A stretch of 64,000 nucleotides of DNA from Adineta vaga. Taxonomy: Eukaryota > Rotifera. The notes below the pieces were generated by a model. That model was not told where the DNA came from. It was given only the letters and a program-made list of their open reading frames with translations, and made no database searches. Location of the stretch: assembly GCA_021613535.1 (NCBI GenBank), contig CP075494.1, forward strand, positions 9,920,001 to 9,984,000, in the 5' to 3' direction. Position numbers and translations under genes: made by a program. Shown one piece after another: positions 33,602-46,028 of the stretch (position 1 is the stretch's first letter; each line of letters opens with the position of its first letter).

Positions 33602-34543
33602 TCTCTGTTGAGAATCCGTTACGTCTCAAAGTTTTATTTTCTGTGATGATTATTAGTTCTATTGAAATCTCGCAATTGTTTTTCAGTGAACCTGTTTTAT
33701 CCATCATTTTACATTTTTTTTGTACATGATTTTTTTAATGTTCAAGAATATTTACAAATCTAGTGAAAGATTAGCAATTAAGAAGTTATCGAGCATCCGA
33801 AAGAAACGTGTCGAAATGAAAGAAAATGATGAGGACGGAAATACTTCAAGAAGACCTCTAAGCAATTTCATTAATATGCAATTTTTTCTTGTGTATGAAA
33901 AGCTTCAAGGATATTTTCATTGTGATGAAAGAGAAAATCGGCTTTTAATCCTCTTTCAAGTAACTTTCTTTCATAGCCTATCGATATAGCTGAATAGAAA
34001 AGATTTTACAGTCTGAGTGGACTGATCAATCTTACTAAAATTAACATATTTAAATCTTCGTTATCACACAAACTCTTGTTTTTTATTATTGTTCCTATTC
34101 GCGCACACAAAACACGAAGAACAAGGAAAAAAGAAAAGAAAAAAAAAAGAAAAACTGAAATCAAGGAAGCACACAAGACAATTTTGCGCGTTAGCAAAAA
34201 GAAAACAACTGAAACAAAGAAAAAAAAGGAGGAAAAAAACAAAGACAATGGTGAGTTGACGTTCTTTTCATGAGGAAATAAATAAACAAAGAAAGAACAA
34301 AATGTATCAGTTGATTGAAAGAGAAAAAAAAAGAAGAAATGTTTATTTTTCTATGGAATGTAGTTAGTTTCTTTTTCGGGAGGTTTTTGTCCTGAAAGCG
34401 CCGTATGACAAATGGACGGAACATCCGACCTACTACATTACTGTTCTATACATATATGTTGTCGTTGTCAAACAAATAACAGCAAAGAAAAAGAAAAAAC
34501 AAATGAAAAAAGTTCAACAGGAACAGAAATGTTTGAGTATTAT
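33602..34543. other. Convergent intergenic region
   Basis: Between the 7TM receptor and RBM12 3' ends. Very A-rich (33780-34330); short frames here are low complexity. No gene seen. Confidence 0.55.
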
Positions 34544-37402
34544 TTATCTTTGTTGAAGATAGATTTTACGAAACATAAATGTTTGATTATTTAATTCAGT
34601 AACAGCACGAGCCGCATCACTGGCTGTTTCACAAGCAACAACACCAAAACCTGTTGGTTTGCCATTAACATCACAGCGAATTTTAAGTGTTTCAGGTATG
34701 GGACAATATGGACGAAGAAAATCTAAAATTTCTTCACGCGTTGCACGATAAGCAACATTTGATAAAACTAAAATACGACCAATATAATCATTTAATTCAC
34801 TTGGTAATGGTGGTAAATTTGTTGCAGACGCAACTGGTGGTGTTGAAGAACGTCGATCATTAAGCACCCTTTTATCATCATTGGACTTGATATCATTTCC
34901 TTGATCATCTTTTGCTATTCGTGGTGTATTACGAGTAAAGCCATATCCATCTAAAGAAAAATTGCATTTTTGATTAAAGAAAAAATTCACTGAGGAGGGA
35001 AAAATGAAAAACATCTTTGTTTATGTAAATTACCTTTCATATTATTATGACCACCTTCCCATCGTGGCTTTTTATCACTTCGTCTCTCGTCATCTCTTTC
35101 ATAGAATTGTGAATATCGTTTCGGATTTGCTTGTTGAAAATGTTGATTCATTGTTGATGGCGATGCTAAATCATTAGCTGTTAACATTGGTGTAACGGAT
35201 GCATTTTGAAAATCATTTAATGATATGGGTCGTAAATCTAATGTTCGTCCATGAAAAATTTGTCGATTTTTTGTTTCAAATGCACGTTGACACGATTGAG
35301 GTTCAACAAAACGAACTAGAGCTTCACCAGCTCCGCGATTAAATCGATCAACTAATATTTTACAACTATCAACTTGAGCAGGTATATTTGCAAAAAATTC
35401 ATAGATTTGTTTTTCCGTTGTTGTATAAGGAATATTTCTTAAACGAAGACAAACAATTGGTTGATCAAGATTATTATTCATCGATGTTGAATATGTTGAA
35501 TCTGATGGACGATTATATGTAGGTGGTGTTGGTAATAAATGTGGAGAATTACCATTACGATTATTGCCAAGCGTCGGTTCAGGATGTAACAATGGTGGTC
35601 GACGAGTTGGACGATCAGGTCCACGTTTTAATGAAGTGATTTCATTTTCCATATCAGGTTTTGTCATGCGATACATTTCAATTGTTAATAAACCTAAAAG
35701 AATATTTAGACGACGTTTCTTTATTCAATAAATTTTTTTTACCCATTTGTTCTCCATTGTAGAAAAAAGCTTTTTCTGCATCCAGTTCCGTTTCAAATTC
35801 CACAAATGTTGGACCATTCATCGTATCCGCTTCAATAAATATTCCACCGGGACGATTTGTTACATTGCAACCCGTAAAAAATCGTTTGACATCTTTTCGT
35901 TCATATGTTTTTGGTAAGCCAGTAACACGAATACAATTTTTGATTGCTGTTCCAGGTGCTTTTTTAACATGCGCTGGAATAAATGAATCAAAAGCAGATG
36001 CAAATGTATATTCATCAATTTTTTTTATATCTAATAATGAATTAAAACATTGCATTCGACCATCTTGTGATAGTAAATCAGCAAGATCTTTGTTCATATG
36101 TAAGCGAAGAACAATTTCGCCTGTACGTTGACCATTTTGATCATTGAGAATTTTAATATCCGATAGATTTAATTTATATTTCGAAAATAATTGTTTGATA
36201 TTATAATAAGAATAACCAACGGGAATATTTCGAACCCGAACAAATGAATCTTCAGCCGTTTGAAATGAATTTGAAGGATCTTGATTATGATGTCCATGTA
36301 AAGGTTGTTGTTGTTGTTGTTGAAAGAGAAGAGCGGCACGTTGCTGTTGTTGATAAGCATTAGGAAACTAAAAATAAAAGATTTTTCGAAGTTAGATTGT
36401 TTCTCAAAAGAAACAAGATTGTTTATAAATTATCTCTCTGACTTTAGTCCTCGTCTGACCTTTACTGATTTAATAGGGAACGCTGTTTCTTCATTATATT
36501 TTACTCACACCTTTCTTGTAGAGGTATATAAAACTCTATCTATTCTTTGAAAGTCTTCAAGACTCGAAAAAAAAGAGAAGAATTTAAAAATTACTTGTTG
36601 TGTCATCCATCCATTTGATTGTTGTGGAAATTGAGCCAATGGATTCGGAATCATTGGCATTTGAAATGGAAATTGTGGTTGCTGTGGTTGTTGATCCTTT
36701 TGATTTAAGGCTGCTAATAATTGTTGGATAGCTAATTGATTAGTTCCATTTTGTGTTGCAGCTAATAATAGAGCACTTGTTGGGTCAATTGAGGACGTTT
36801 GTTGTTGCATTTGTAATTGCTGTTGTTGTTGTTGTTGTTGCTGCTGTTGCTGAGCTGCTTTTGCTTGAAATTCGGCAAGAATCGATGTGAGAGCATTGGC
36901 CGATGGTATTTTTGGTAGATTGGAATTTGTTTGATCCGATTGTTCGACAAAATTCGATTCAACAGCAGTTGTTATTGGTTTGACTGATGGAGCTGCACGA
37001 GCTTGCGCAATAACGGTTTGCATTTCTGATCGACTACTTAAAAATAATTTGATCGGATTTCCACAAATACTTCCTGATTTCACCATCGCTAGTCGAGCAT
37101 CGTCATCCGAACTGAAGTTAATGAAAGCATCACCCTTTTCACCACCGACTAAAATGATAGTTTTTCAATCGAAAGTCTTCGAAATGATTTTCTCAACAAG
37201 AAACTCTACTCACCAACATGAACACCGCCATCAGGAATACTCAAACCGGTAAAGAATCGTCGCTAGAAGGAAAGATTTGTTTGATTAGATCGAAGAGAGA
37301 ATGACAAAGCACCAGAAAACTTACAATATCAATCGCACGAGCCTCATTAGGTAAATTTTGTAATCGAATAATAATATTTGATGGTGACGAACCAGTCGAC
37401 AT
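34544..37402 (-). CDS. RBM12: RBM12-like RNA-binding protein with five RRMs
   Basis: Six exons, transcript order 37325..37402, 37214..37262, 36595..37148, 35743..36367, 35034..35693 and 34544..34950; 790 residues. RRM1 (about 10-85) is of the RBM12/SWAN type: IIIRLQNLPNEARAIDI, RRFFTGLSIPDGGVHVGG(E)KGDAFI. Then a Gln-rich linker, RRM2 (from ~268, SFVRVRNIPVGYSYYNI), RRM3 (from ~373, IRVTGLPKTYERKDVKRFF), RRM4 (from ~516, VCLRLRNIPYTTTEKQIYEF) and RRM5 at the C-terminus (from ~718, RILVLSNVAYRATREEILDF). The RRMs are hnRNP F/H-like. Nuclear RNA processing is the expected role. The RRM count and order match RBM12; the vertebrate Pro-rich linker is replaced by Gln- and Pro-poor sequence. Confidence 0.9.
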
Positions 37403-37994
37403 AACTCGAACGTTTTTTTTTCTCTCTTAGTAAACGACGATCAATAGCACCATGAAAAAGAATAGCTTTTTCGTTTCTTTTTTTTATCTTAGAAAAACAC
37501 AATCACTGTTCTGAAAGAAAAAAGTCATAGCAAGACAATCTTCATATCTGATTGATATAAAATAGAGAAAAAAGAAAACACACGCCATGATTTTTATTAT
37601 GTTCAATATGAATATGTTTTCTGAAGAAGAAGAGAAAAAAAAAGGTTTCGAAATTATAACAATGCCAGTTAGATTTCTGCGAGTAATGATTGATGATATA
37701 TGTCAGTAAAAAGAATATATATATATATATATATGTAAATCTATCTGATGAAAATTATATGGTTAGGAAGAATCAAAATTGATCTGTCTGTTGCAATGAA
37801 TCATAGACTTCAACGCAGATTATCTCTTAGAAGCAATAAGTGAAAATCTTACTATAATTGAAATATTGACCAAAGTATCTTTATCTCTAAGTTGAATATG
37901 CTTTTTGAGAAAAAAACAAAACATTCTGATTTATTTTGTTAATAAATCTGATCTTTATTATGGCTCCACTTACTTTATCATATAATAAATATTC
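37403..37994. other. Intergenic
   Basis: Between RBM12 start and the phosphopantetheinyl transferase stop, both minus strand. (AT)n at 37714..37733; no gene seen. Confidence 0.55.
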
Positions 37995-38807
37995 TCAAGA
38001 AAATATATCTGTTTGTCTTTTCATTTGAAATCTCTCCCAGGATATGAAATGATCTTGTTTATTCTTATCAAATGGTGTACAACCATGAAGAATATCATCA
38101 ATAGTTAATTCAAGAAATAATTGACAAGGATTAGTTGTTGATAAACATAAAGTTATTAGTTGTTGATCATAGTCATTTAAAAATATCATTTGTTCATCGA
38201 AACGAATCTTATCTGACGGTAATTGCTGGTTAATTTGTAAGATTGTATCTGAAATAATCTGATTTTTAGAAAAATTTTCTCTCTGAAGATGAAAATTTAA
38301 TCTCAATAATGGAAAACCAATTCCAATACCTAACCATTTTACATAACTTTCTTTTAATGACCATAAACGATAAAAATTCTTGGAATTTTTTCGTATGAAA
38401 TCAAATTCATTTAATGTAAATTTCTTTCGAAATAAATCATAATTTTCTTTACGTAATTGTTTACTTTGATAAAGCATTGTATCACAACCAATTTGACCAT
38501 TAAATGTTCCCGCAATACAAACTAATTGATTATGATGTGAAAGATTGAAATCAAATGAATCATTAGATTGAAGATATGGACGATTTGATTTTGTTCGTTG
38601 AATATTAAATGATGAACTTTTTTCTTGAAAGACATGTGATAAAAGATAACGAATCAATAATTGCCCAATCAAAACAAATTTTACGTCACGTTGATAAGCA
38701 TATTCATCAATACGTTGAAGTTCAACAATTGGTAGACAACGATTAGCATAAAACCATTGATCTCGTGTTGGTTTCCAATGATGACAATTAAAATAGAAAC
38801 GATACAT
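37995..38807 (-). CDS. AASDHPPT: 4'-phosphopantetheinyl transferase (AASDHPPT-type)
   Basis: Single exon, 270 residues from the chosen ATG at 38807. A longer frame reaches 38891 but the extra 28 residues are a hydrophobic stretch absent from the family, so the internal Met (MYRFYFNCHHWKPTRDQW) was preferred. Conserved blocks: DVKFVLIGQLLIRYLL, SFDFNLSHHNQLV (85-95), IGCDTM (106-111, the Mg-binding Asp), and FYRLWSLKESYVKWLGIGIG (145-164, catalytic W.LKES..K). Transfers phosphopantetheine from CoA to carrier proteins (fatty acid synthase ACP, aminoadipate semialdehyde dehydrogenase); cytosolic. It lies 235 bp behind the start of DHDH's 3' end on the same strand. Confidence 0.92.
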   Translation of the reverse strand: MYRFYFNCHHWKPTRDQWFYANRCLPIVELQRIDEYAYQRDVKFVLIGQLLIRYLLSHVFQEKSSSFNIQRTKSNRPYLQSNDSFDFNLSHHNQLVCIAGTFNGQIGCDTMLYQSKQLRKENYDLFRKKFTLNEFDFIRKNSKNFYRLWSLKESYVKWLGIGIGFPLLRLNFHLQRENFSKNQIISDTILQINQQLPSDKIRFDEQMIFLNDYDQQLITLCLSTTNPCQLFLELTIDDILHGCTPFDKNKQDHFISWERFQMKRQTDIFS

Positions 38808-39041
38808 TTGATTTGATTTGATTCGAAGAAAAAAAAGTAAAAAGAAAACAACAAATTCTAAGGTCAAATGAAGATAGAAGAAATGAACCAATCAGAAACG
38901 AGTTTTATTCGTTAATCGTAATGCATTAATGCATTTCATTTCAACGAAAGAAGTAAATGATGATCGTTTAAGAACATATTAAACTTTATAATTAAATCAC
39001 AAAGCGGCGAGCGCGGTTTTCGTTGAAAAGAAAATCTCAAA

Positions 39042-40131
39042 TTAATCGGTCGGATGAAGAATCTGTCGTCGAGATTCTTCAATAATTCGAGCGATCTGTA
39101 ATGAATGTTCTAATGTCATTAATGGATGTTCAGTTTTTTCATTAAGAATTTGTTCTCGACATGCTATTGCTTCATAGCATAAACCAGCTGAATGTTCTAA
39201 ATTGGTTTTTTTCATTGTTTCGGGTAGAGAATGTTCAACTATTTGACCATTGGGTAATATTATTTGAGTTGGAGCCCAGAAATGACTGGGAATGTTTACA
39301 ACGCCTTCGAGAAAACAAAGTCATAAATAGGAAAATTAATCAAGATTTTTACCTTCAGTTCCATAGATTTTCAACGAACTCGCCGATTCAATATCTTCTG
39401 TAATACAAGTCAATACAGCCATTCGATTATTTTTGAATAATAATGTTATAGAAGCCATTCGATCAGTTAATTGATTTTGATGTTCTTTTGTATGACCTGT
39501 AGCTCGAATTATTTCAGGTTCTTCATGATCAAATGCAATTAAAGCAGCTTGGATTGGATAACAGCCGATAGCCATTAATGTACTCCAAATTCCAAAGGCA
39601 TTTAAATTCCGTACACAGAATGTACATTCGACATAAGTAACCTAAATAATTAAAATAGAATGCGAAACTTTTGTTTTAAACTAAATCTACTCTTCCTATT
39701 TGTTGAATTGCATTACGTAGATCAAAATAGATAGGAAAAAATCGTGACCAAATAGCTTCCATGATAAATTTCTTTGTTTTTTTTGCTGCATTTATAATTT
39801 CTTCGATTTCACCTGTATTCATAGCTAATGGTTTTTCACATAGAACATGTTTTTGATGATTCAATGCTTTAATACATAAATCTCTATGAACTTGTTCAAT
39901 AGTTCCGATATAAACAATATCCACATTAACATCTTGAAAAACTTCGTCTTGTGAACCATAAATTTGAACTTGATTTTCAAGATGAAATTCACGAACAAAA
40001 TTTTCAGCTTGACTTTTATTTCGAGAACCAACAGCAACAATAATATGTTCCTTTTTATCACAAGTTAATAAAGCAAGACAAAAATCATGACATATACGGC
40101 CTGTTCCAATAATACCCCATTTAAGCTGCAT
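39042..40131 (-). CDS. DHDH: Dihydrodiol dehydrogenase (Gfo/Idh/MocA family)
   Basis: Three exons, transcript order 39691..40131, 39353..39641 and 39042..39304; 330 residues, human ~334. N-terminal Rossmann fold with WGIIGTGRICHDF (5-17) binding NADP; CEKPLAMN (98-105) with the catalytic lysine region; GIWSTLMAIGCYPIQAALIA in the second domain matches the dimeric dihydrodiol dehydrogenase signature. Oxidises trans-dihydrodiols of aromatic hydrocarbons and some sugars, cytosolic. Start is the first ATG, giving the normal N-terminus. Confidence 0.92.
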
Positions 40132-41141
40132 ATCTTTACGTTGTAAGTGACGAAAACAAGAGAAATGAAGACAAATCTTCGATGATGATGTCAGTAGTAA
40201 CTGTGGATAGATAACAATGATTGTGTCGCTTTTTTCTCGAAACTAAAAGAACTAAAAGGTCAATTAGAAATTATACTAAGAAGTTTCAAGTAATAAAAAA
40301 CTTTCGTATTTTGTAATCCTTATATCAATTTATATTCTTTTCCTTGAAACTTTCGATCGTTTGTAATTCTCGTAATTTAAATTTCCGGCACGACATCGTA
40401 AACAATATTCTCCTATTCAATTATCCAACAATATATATATAATCCTTCCAACAAAAAACTTCATCTGACAATAGCTCTTAGCATCATATTCATCTTCTAT
40501 TTGAAGAGAGTCTAACGTACATCGCTTGACTTTTTTTATCTTGTCATCTGAAATTAAATTTTGATTTCATGTCAGAAATGATTTAATGTTATATCTTTAT
40601 CGAGCATCGCATGTCAAAAAGAAAATTGCTCGTCTGCGTAGAATGAAGAGAGAATTCGATCTTTCCCCTAGTGTTTTTTCTCTTCCTTTCTCTCTCTCAC
40701 TCACTCCCTCTCTTGTGAAGAAACGGGAAAATATTGTCTCTTCGATAATCAATCAGTAAAGTGGATGAACGTTCATAAGAAAAGAGAGCATGATAATGGA
40801 TTAAACAGAAAGAAAGAAAAAATATTGCATGTAGAACGAACCAAGTTACATTGAGAATGGCAATAGTAACAAGAAGATTTTTCCTCTTCGTGAGATATTA
40901 TTGATGATGATGATGATGAAGATGATGATGAAGGAAAATGCAGACTACAAGTTAAATCCCCTTGTTGCGTTATGCCGACTTCGAGAAAAAAAAACTATGC
41001 TCAATCGATGAGCTCTAATCGACCGGAATGAAAACATGCAACAATCATATTTCTATTCTCGCCAATGTGTCAACGACTAAACGATTAGAACAGTGTCAAT
41101 AGATTTTTATTGTTTGCTTTTCTTAAACCAAACTGAAGACG
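40132..41141. other. Divergent promoter region DHDH / glutamate receptor
   Basis: 1 kb, no gene seen. A (GAT)n-rich run at 40902..40934 and CT-rich sequence at 40677..40710. Confidence 0.55.
40902..40934. repeat. (GAT)n microsatellite
   Basis: Imperfect GAT/GAA trinucleotide run. Confidence 0.85.
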
Positions 41142-44100
41142 ATGAATGTTCGTATTTATTTATTAGTTATTGTTTTGGTTCATAATATACCAGTGAATGA
41201 AACTATTTTACAAATACCTGTTGGTAAGATTTTCGAAAGATAATTTTTCTTTTCAAAAAATCGATATTGTTATTTGCAAAAAATGAAATATCGATTTTTG
41301 TCAATTCTAGCTAAGTGTAAGAAAGCGAAATGATCGAATATAAAAATAACAAATTGAATATATCTCTAGTCAGTTAGATTTATAATTCTATTTTCAATAT
41401 CTATAAACAAATTTTTCTTTGCTACTACAATTCGAATCTTTCGAACAGAATTGTCAGGTTAGAATGACATGACATGTTCATGAATTCTATTTCATGTAGG
41501 TTTAATGTTCAATGGCTATCAACATGATCTCTATACTCGAATAAATCCTTTTGCTCGTCAATATGTTCTGAATAAACTTGAACGACGTTTTCAATATAAT
41601 GTTACGGAATTAATCGATACAGTTGATTTAAATGATACTGATATTGATACTTGGTCAACATTATGTGCACAATTGTCAAATGGTATTATGGCAATGATCG
41701 GTCAAGTTAGTCATAATGATTTCGATTGGTTAGCAGGATTTTGTTCGGCTTATCAAGTACCTTTCCTTGGTTTAAATAATCATAATAATTTTGAAAATAA
41801 TTATTATATTTCTCTAATGCCCGATGTTCTTCCAGCCTTATTAGCATTTCTACGTCGTTATCAAATCAATCAATTAGTTTATATATATGATGATACAATA
41901 GGAGCATATCGTCTTAAACATCTGATGGAAATGCAAACAACAAATAAAATTCATAATTTAAATATTATTAGTCGATATCTTGGTAATCCAGATGATTCCT
42001 ATGATTTATTACAAAATGTTGAAATGATGACAAATGCTCCGCCACGTTTTTCACCAATGACAAATACATTCTTACGTTTACCCGGACGATATATTGTCTT
42101 AGATTTTCAATCATTAGAAACTTATCGAATTTTTATGGATAAAATCAAACATCGAGGAATGACAACAGCTGATTATCATTATATTATACTTTCATTAAAT
42201 ACTAAACAATTAGATATGACTTATTTTCGATATGGTGGTGTTAATGTCACATTTTTTGCTTTATCATCAGATACCAATATTCGTGATAATCATACATTAT
42301 CATTTCATGAAAATTATCTTAATTCAACAAAAGATTTTAATGGAAAAACTGGTCCTTTGGTTGAATCATTATTAATTGTTGATGCATGGGAAACACTATT
42401 ACGTACAATTAATCGTATGTTAATCTCAGCAAATGAAACACGTGATAAATTAAAAGTCTTTCGACAAGGAAGATTTTATAATGGATTAACACCTGGTATT
42501 GATTGTCGAAATAATCATATTCAAGCATGGTCAGCTGGACAAATCTATTTAGAAAATCTCTTGAATACAACATTCGATGGTTTAACGGGAAATATTCAAT
42601 TTTCTAATACAACAGGACAACGAACAAATTATACATTTGATGTTTATCGTGTTACTGGAAATGCTATGCCAAAACATATTGGATTTTTTCGAGCACCAAA
42701 TACACTTGAGGTATTTATTATTTAGATTGATGTTAGAAAATTGAACGTAGACCTTGATTGATCATTTGCTATTCATCACACATGGAATGAATGAGTAAAT
42801 ATCATTAATAAAATTGAATGAGTATTTCCCCGAGGAAACCGACTAACAAAGATGAACAATTTAATTTTCATCGAAGAACAAAAAAACGAATTTAAATCTT
42901 TCTTTTTTCTTTTCTTTCAGGTTATCGATGATTCTTCCTTTCGTTTTCGTATGTCTTATGATAATCGTACGCGTTTGATTGTTACAATACTTGATGAACC
43001 ATTTATGATGTTAAAGAAGAGTCGAAATGATACATTAAATATAAAAAGTATTCCACGTGGAACTATTTTGGATCCATCCATGGTCGAAGGATTTTGTGTT
43101 GATTTAGCTTATGCCATCTGTCATGAAAAATTACAATTACCTTACAAATTTTTAATTGAAACAAAATATGGTAATGAAATCGAGAAAGGTGTTTGGAATG
43201 GTATGATAGGTGCATTAGTAAATCGTGATGCAGATCTATCGATTGCATCCTTAACAATCAATGGTGCTCGAGAGAAAGCTGTTGATTTTTCCAAACCATT
43301 TATTGATTTAGGCATTTCAATTATGATTCGTAAACCGGAAAAACAAAAACCAGGTGTATTTTCATTTATGGCACCATTATCAAAAGAAATTTGGATTTGT
43401 GTGATTATTTCTTATTTACTTGTTAGTGCCATTCTATTTTTTGTTAGTCGAACTTCTTCATATGAATGGTATTTTGAAAATGAAACAGATGTTGTACCAC
43501 GAAATAAGTTTTCTATGCAAAATGCATTATTTTTTTCATTTGCTGCTTTTATGCATCAAGGTGTCGATCTTCTACCGAGATCATTTTCAGGTATGTTATT
43601 CATTTCATTTGTAAATGAATTTCTTAGTCAATTTCTTATGATTTGTTTCTCTTTTAGGTCGAGTAGTAACAAGTGCTTGGTGGTTTTTTAGTTTAATTCT
43701 TGTTTCATCTTATACTGCCAATTTAGCTGCTTTTTTAACGGTCGAAAAACTAGTTACACCAATTGAAAGTGTAGAAGATCTTGCTAAACAAACAGAAATT
43801 CGTTATGGAACAGTGAAAGGTGGTTCAACTATGGCATTTTTTAATAAATCAACATTGATTACATTTAAACGTATGTGGGATTTTATGCAACAACACAAAG
43901 ATGATGTTTTCGTTACATCAAATCACGAAGGTATTGAAAAAGTTCGACGATCCAAAGGTAAATTTGCATTTCTTCTCGAATCAACATTAAATGAATATGT
44001 TAATGAACGTTATCCATGTGATACGATGCGTGTTGGAGAAAATATTGATGCAAAAGGTTACGGTATAGCTACACCACTTGGTTCTGATTTACGTGAAGCA

Positions 44101-44601
44101 ATTAATATTGCTGTATTAGAATTAACTGAAAGTGGATTTCTTGAACGTTTAAAACAAAAATGGTATTATGAAAGAAGTGAATGTACAAATGTTGGTACAA
44201 AAGATTCCAAACAAAGTACAGAACTTAATTTAGCTAATGTTGCTGGCATGTTTTATGTTTTAATTGTTGGTCTTGGAGCAGCAATGGTCATTGCATTTTT
44301 AGAATTTTTATTAAAAGCAAAGATCGATTCGACACGATTAAATCAAAATATTCGAGAAGTCATGCGACGAAATTTACGAATTTCAATTACAGGTATTGAT
44401 TTTGATGAAAAACAACAACATACAGATTATTGGCCATTGCAAGCACCACCACATACTAGTCCTGTTCATCCAGAAAACGAACGAACTGCAACTGTTTCTA
44501 GCACGTATGATTCATTAAAACATGGAGAATTTCTTGGTTTTAATGAACAAAAAGATTTGACTTTTCGTGGTTCTAAACGAGATAATATTTCACATTTATA
44601 A
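41142..44601 (+). CDS. Ionotropic glutamate receptor (AMPA/kainate-like), His at the Q/R site
   Basis: Four exons: 41142..41223, 41500..42710, 42921..43590 and 43658..44601; 968 residues. Signal peptide (1-~20), amino-terminal LIVBP-like domain (~30-430), S1 from [16 protein letters not shown] (449-464), M1 ([19 protein letters not shown], 588-606), pore loop ([20 protein letters not shown], 633-652), M3 with the hallmark [12 protein letters not shown]2, M4 (~[20 protein letters not shown]) and a ~95-residue tail. Agonist contacts: Arg548 (AREKAVDF), Thr543, the S-T of GGSTM and the Glu of LLESTLNEY are kept, so glutamate-type binding is expected; the Pro of PLT is Ser541. At the AMPA-receptor Q/R position this protein has His643 (FMHQGVD). 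A postsynaptic or neuronal membrane channel is inferred. Confidence 0.93.
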
Positions 44602-44798
44602 ACATTCTTTCATTGTTCATTCTATATATATATGTACTAATATTCTTTTTCAAATAGATATCTATTAATCTGAACATAATCTTTGTTTTTTTTCCGGATT
44701 CTATAACGATAAAAATCATTCCAATCAATATATGTCAAATGAAGTCATGCTTAAATAGATTTATTCGAGATAAAATACAACATTTATTATTGACAATC

Positions 44799-46028
44799 TT
44801 AATTTAAACCAGTTTCCATTGCTATTTCATCAGGTTTTCGGGATAGTCGTGGTACATTCGGTAGAATGATATTTCCACGAACCATTGGCATTGTTTGTTC
44901 GAAAGATTCTCGATTGATAAAATGGAATTGAAAATGTGTTGATGTACCAATATAAAGTAATGGAATCCAAATAACAGATGTTTTAGCAAAGCAAGCACAG
45001 AAAAATGTTACTAATGGTGGAATAGTATATCCTTCTCCTTGAAATGCTGAAATGAAAAATGTTACAGCATAAGGTGTCCATGTAAAAATAAATCCACATG
45101 TTGTAATGATAATACCTATGATGAGAAAGAGAATGATTTGAAAAATTTGAAAATAATCATTTACTTCTAACAATTCGTCGTTCCATTTCAATTCGTTTTC
45201 GATTCAATACTGTTTGAATACCATTTTCAATCTTTTCATGCATTCGTTTTAATCCTTGAAGAGTAATTGTATTTGTTACAATAAGAATAATCAATGGAAT
45301 ACAATAAACAACAATAAACAGAAAGAATAAATATGATACATATGATATACGTCGATCGTACCAATTAATACAACATGATGTTCGAGCTCCCTAAGAGATA
45401 AAACAAGAGAATTTTACCAGGAAATATAATTCTATTCATATGTACCTCCATAGTATATTCATTCCATCCAAATAATGGTAGTAATGTCCATAAAAAAGCA
45501 ATAAGAATTGCAACAATTGAGATGATAATACATTTTTCAACCTAAAATCATGTGAATTAGTATATTGAAGTCATTTTTCAATTCACTTACTGTTACATCT
45601 TTAGCTTTGAATGGTCGAATGATTATATAACAACGACTAAGACTGACTCCACAAAGTAGATAAGAACTTGAACATCCATATAAAAATGCAATAATTGCAC
45701 TCAATTGACAACCGACTCGTTGATATAACCATTGACAATAGATCGATGATGTACCTGTTAGTGGTAGAATTGTACAGGAAGCAAAAAGACCTATTCCTGC
45801 GATGAACATAACGAATATATTTGATGGGGATCGAAGTGCTTTATATCGAAGGAAACTATAAACCAATGCTCCATTACAAATGATTCCAACCAATGAAGCA
45901 ATACATAAAAATATGCCAAGAATACGTATAGGATTACAATTAATCGGCGTCGGAAGACTCCAAAATAATGGATCATCACGAGATAAATTTTCATAAACGA
46001 TTAGAGAATAATCCAATGACATCGCCAT
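44799..46028 (-). CDS. Opsin (retinal-binding GPCR)
   Basis: Four exons, transcript order 45591..46028, 45446..45541, 45165..45390 and 44799..45115; 358 residues. Seven TMs. The retinal Schiff-base lysine is Lys298 in CFAKTSVIWIPLLY, aligning with bovine K296. Glu178 (TMEGARTSC) aligns with E181, the usual invertebrate counterion, while position 113 is Ser (GCQLS). Disulfide cysteines are in VGCQLS and RTSC. Trp266 (FTWTPY) matches the W265 switch. Two GPCR hallmarks are altered: DRY is SRC (SLSRCYIIIRPF) and NPxxY is IPLLY. Light-sensing receptor of a photoreceptor cell is expected; G-protein type cannot be told. Convergent with the glutamate receptor, 197 bp apart. TTATTCTAG just upstream could be a splice acceptor. 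An earlier ATG (46028) was chosen; a second at 46022 is equally possible. Confidence 0.92.

Noticed and set aside
34006-34594. Short frames between the 7TM receptor and RBM12
   Set aside because: A-rich or T-rich translations (runs of Lys or Phe), not coding.
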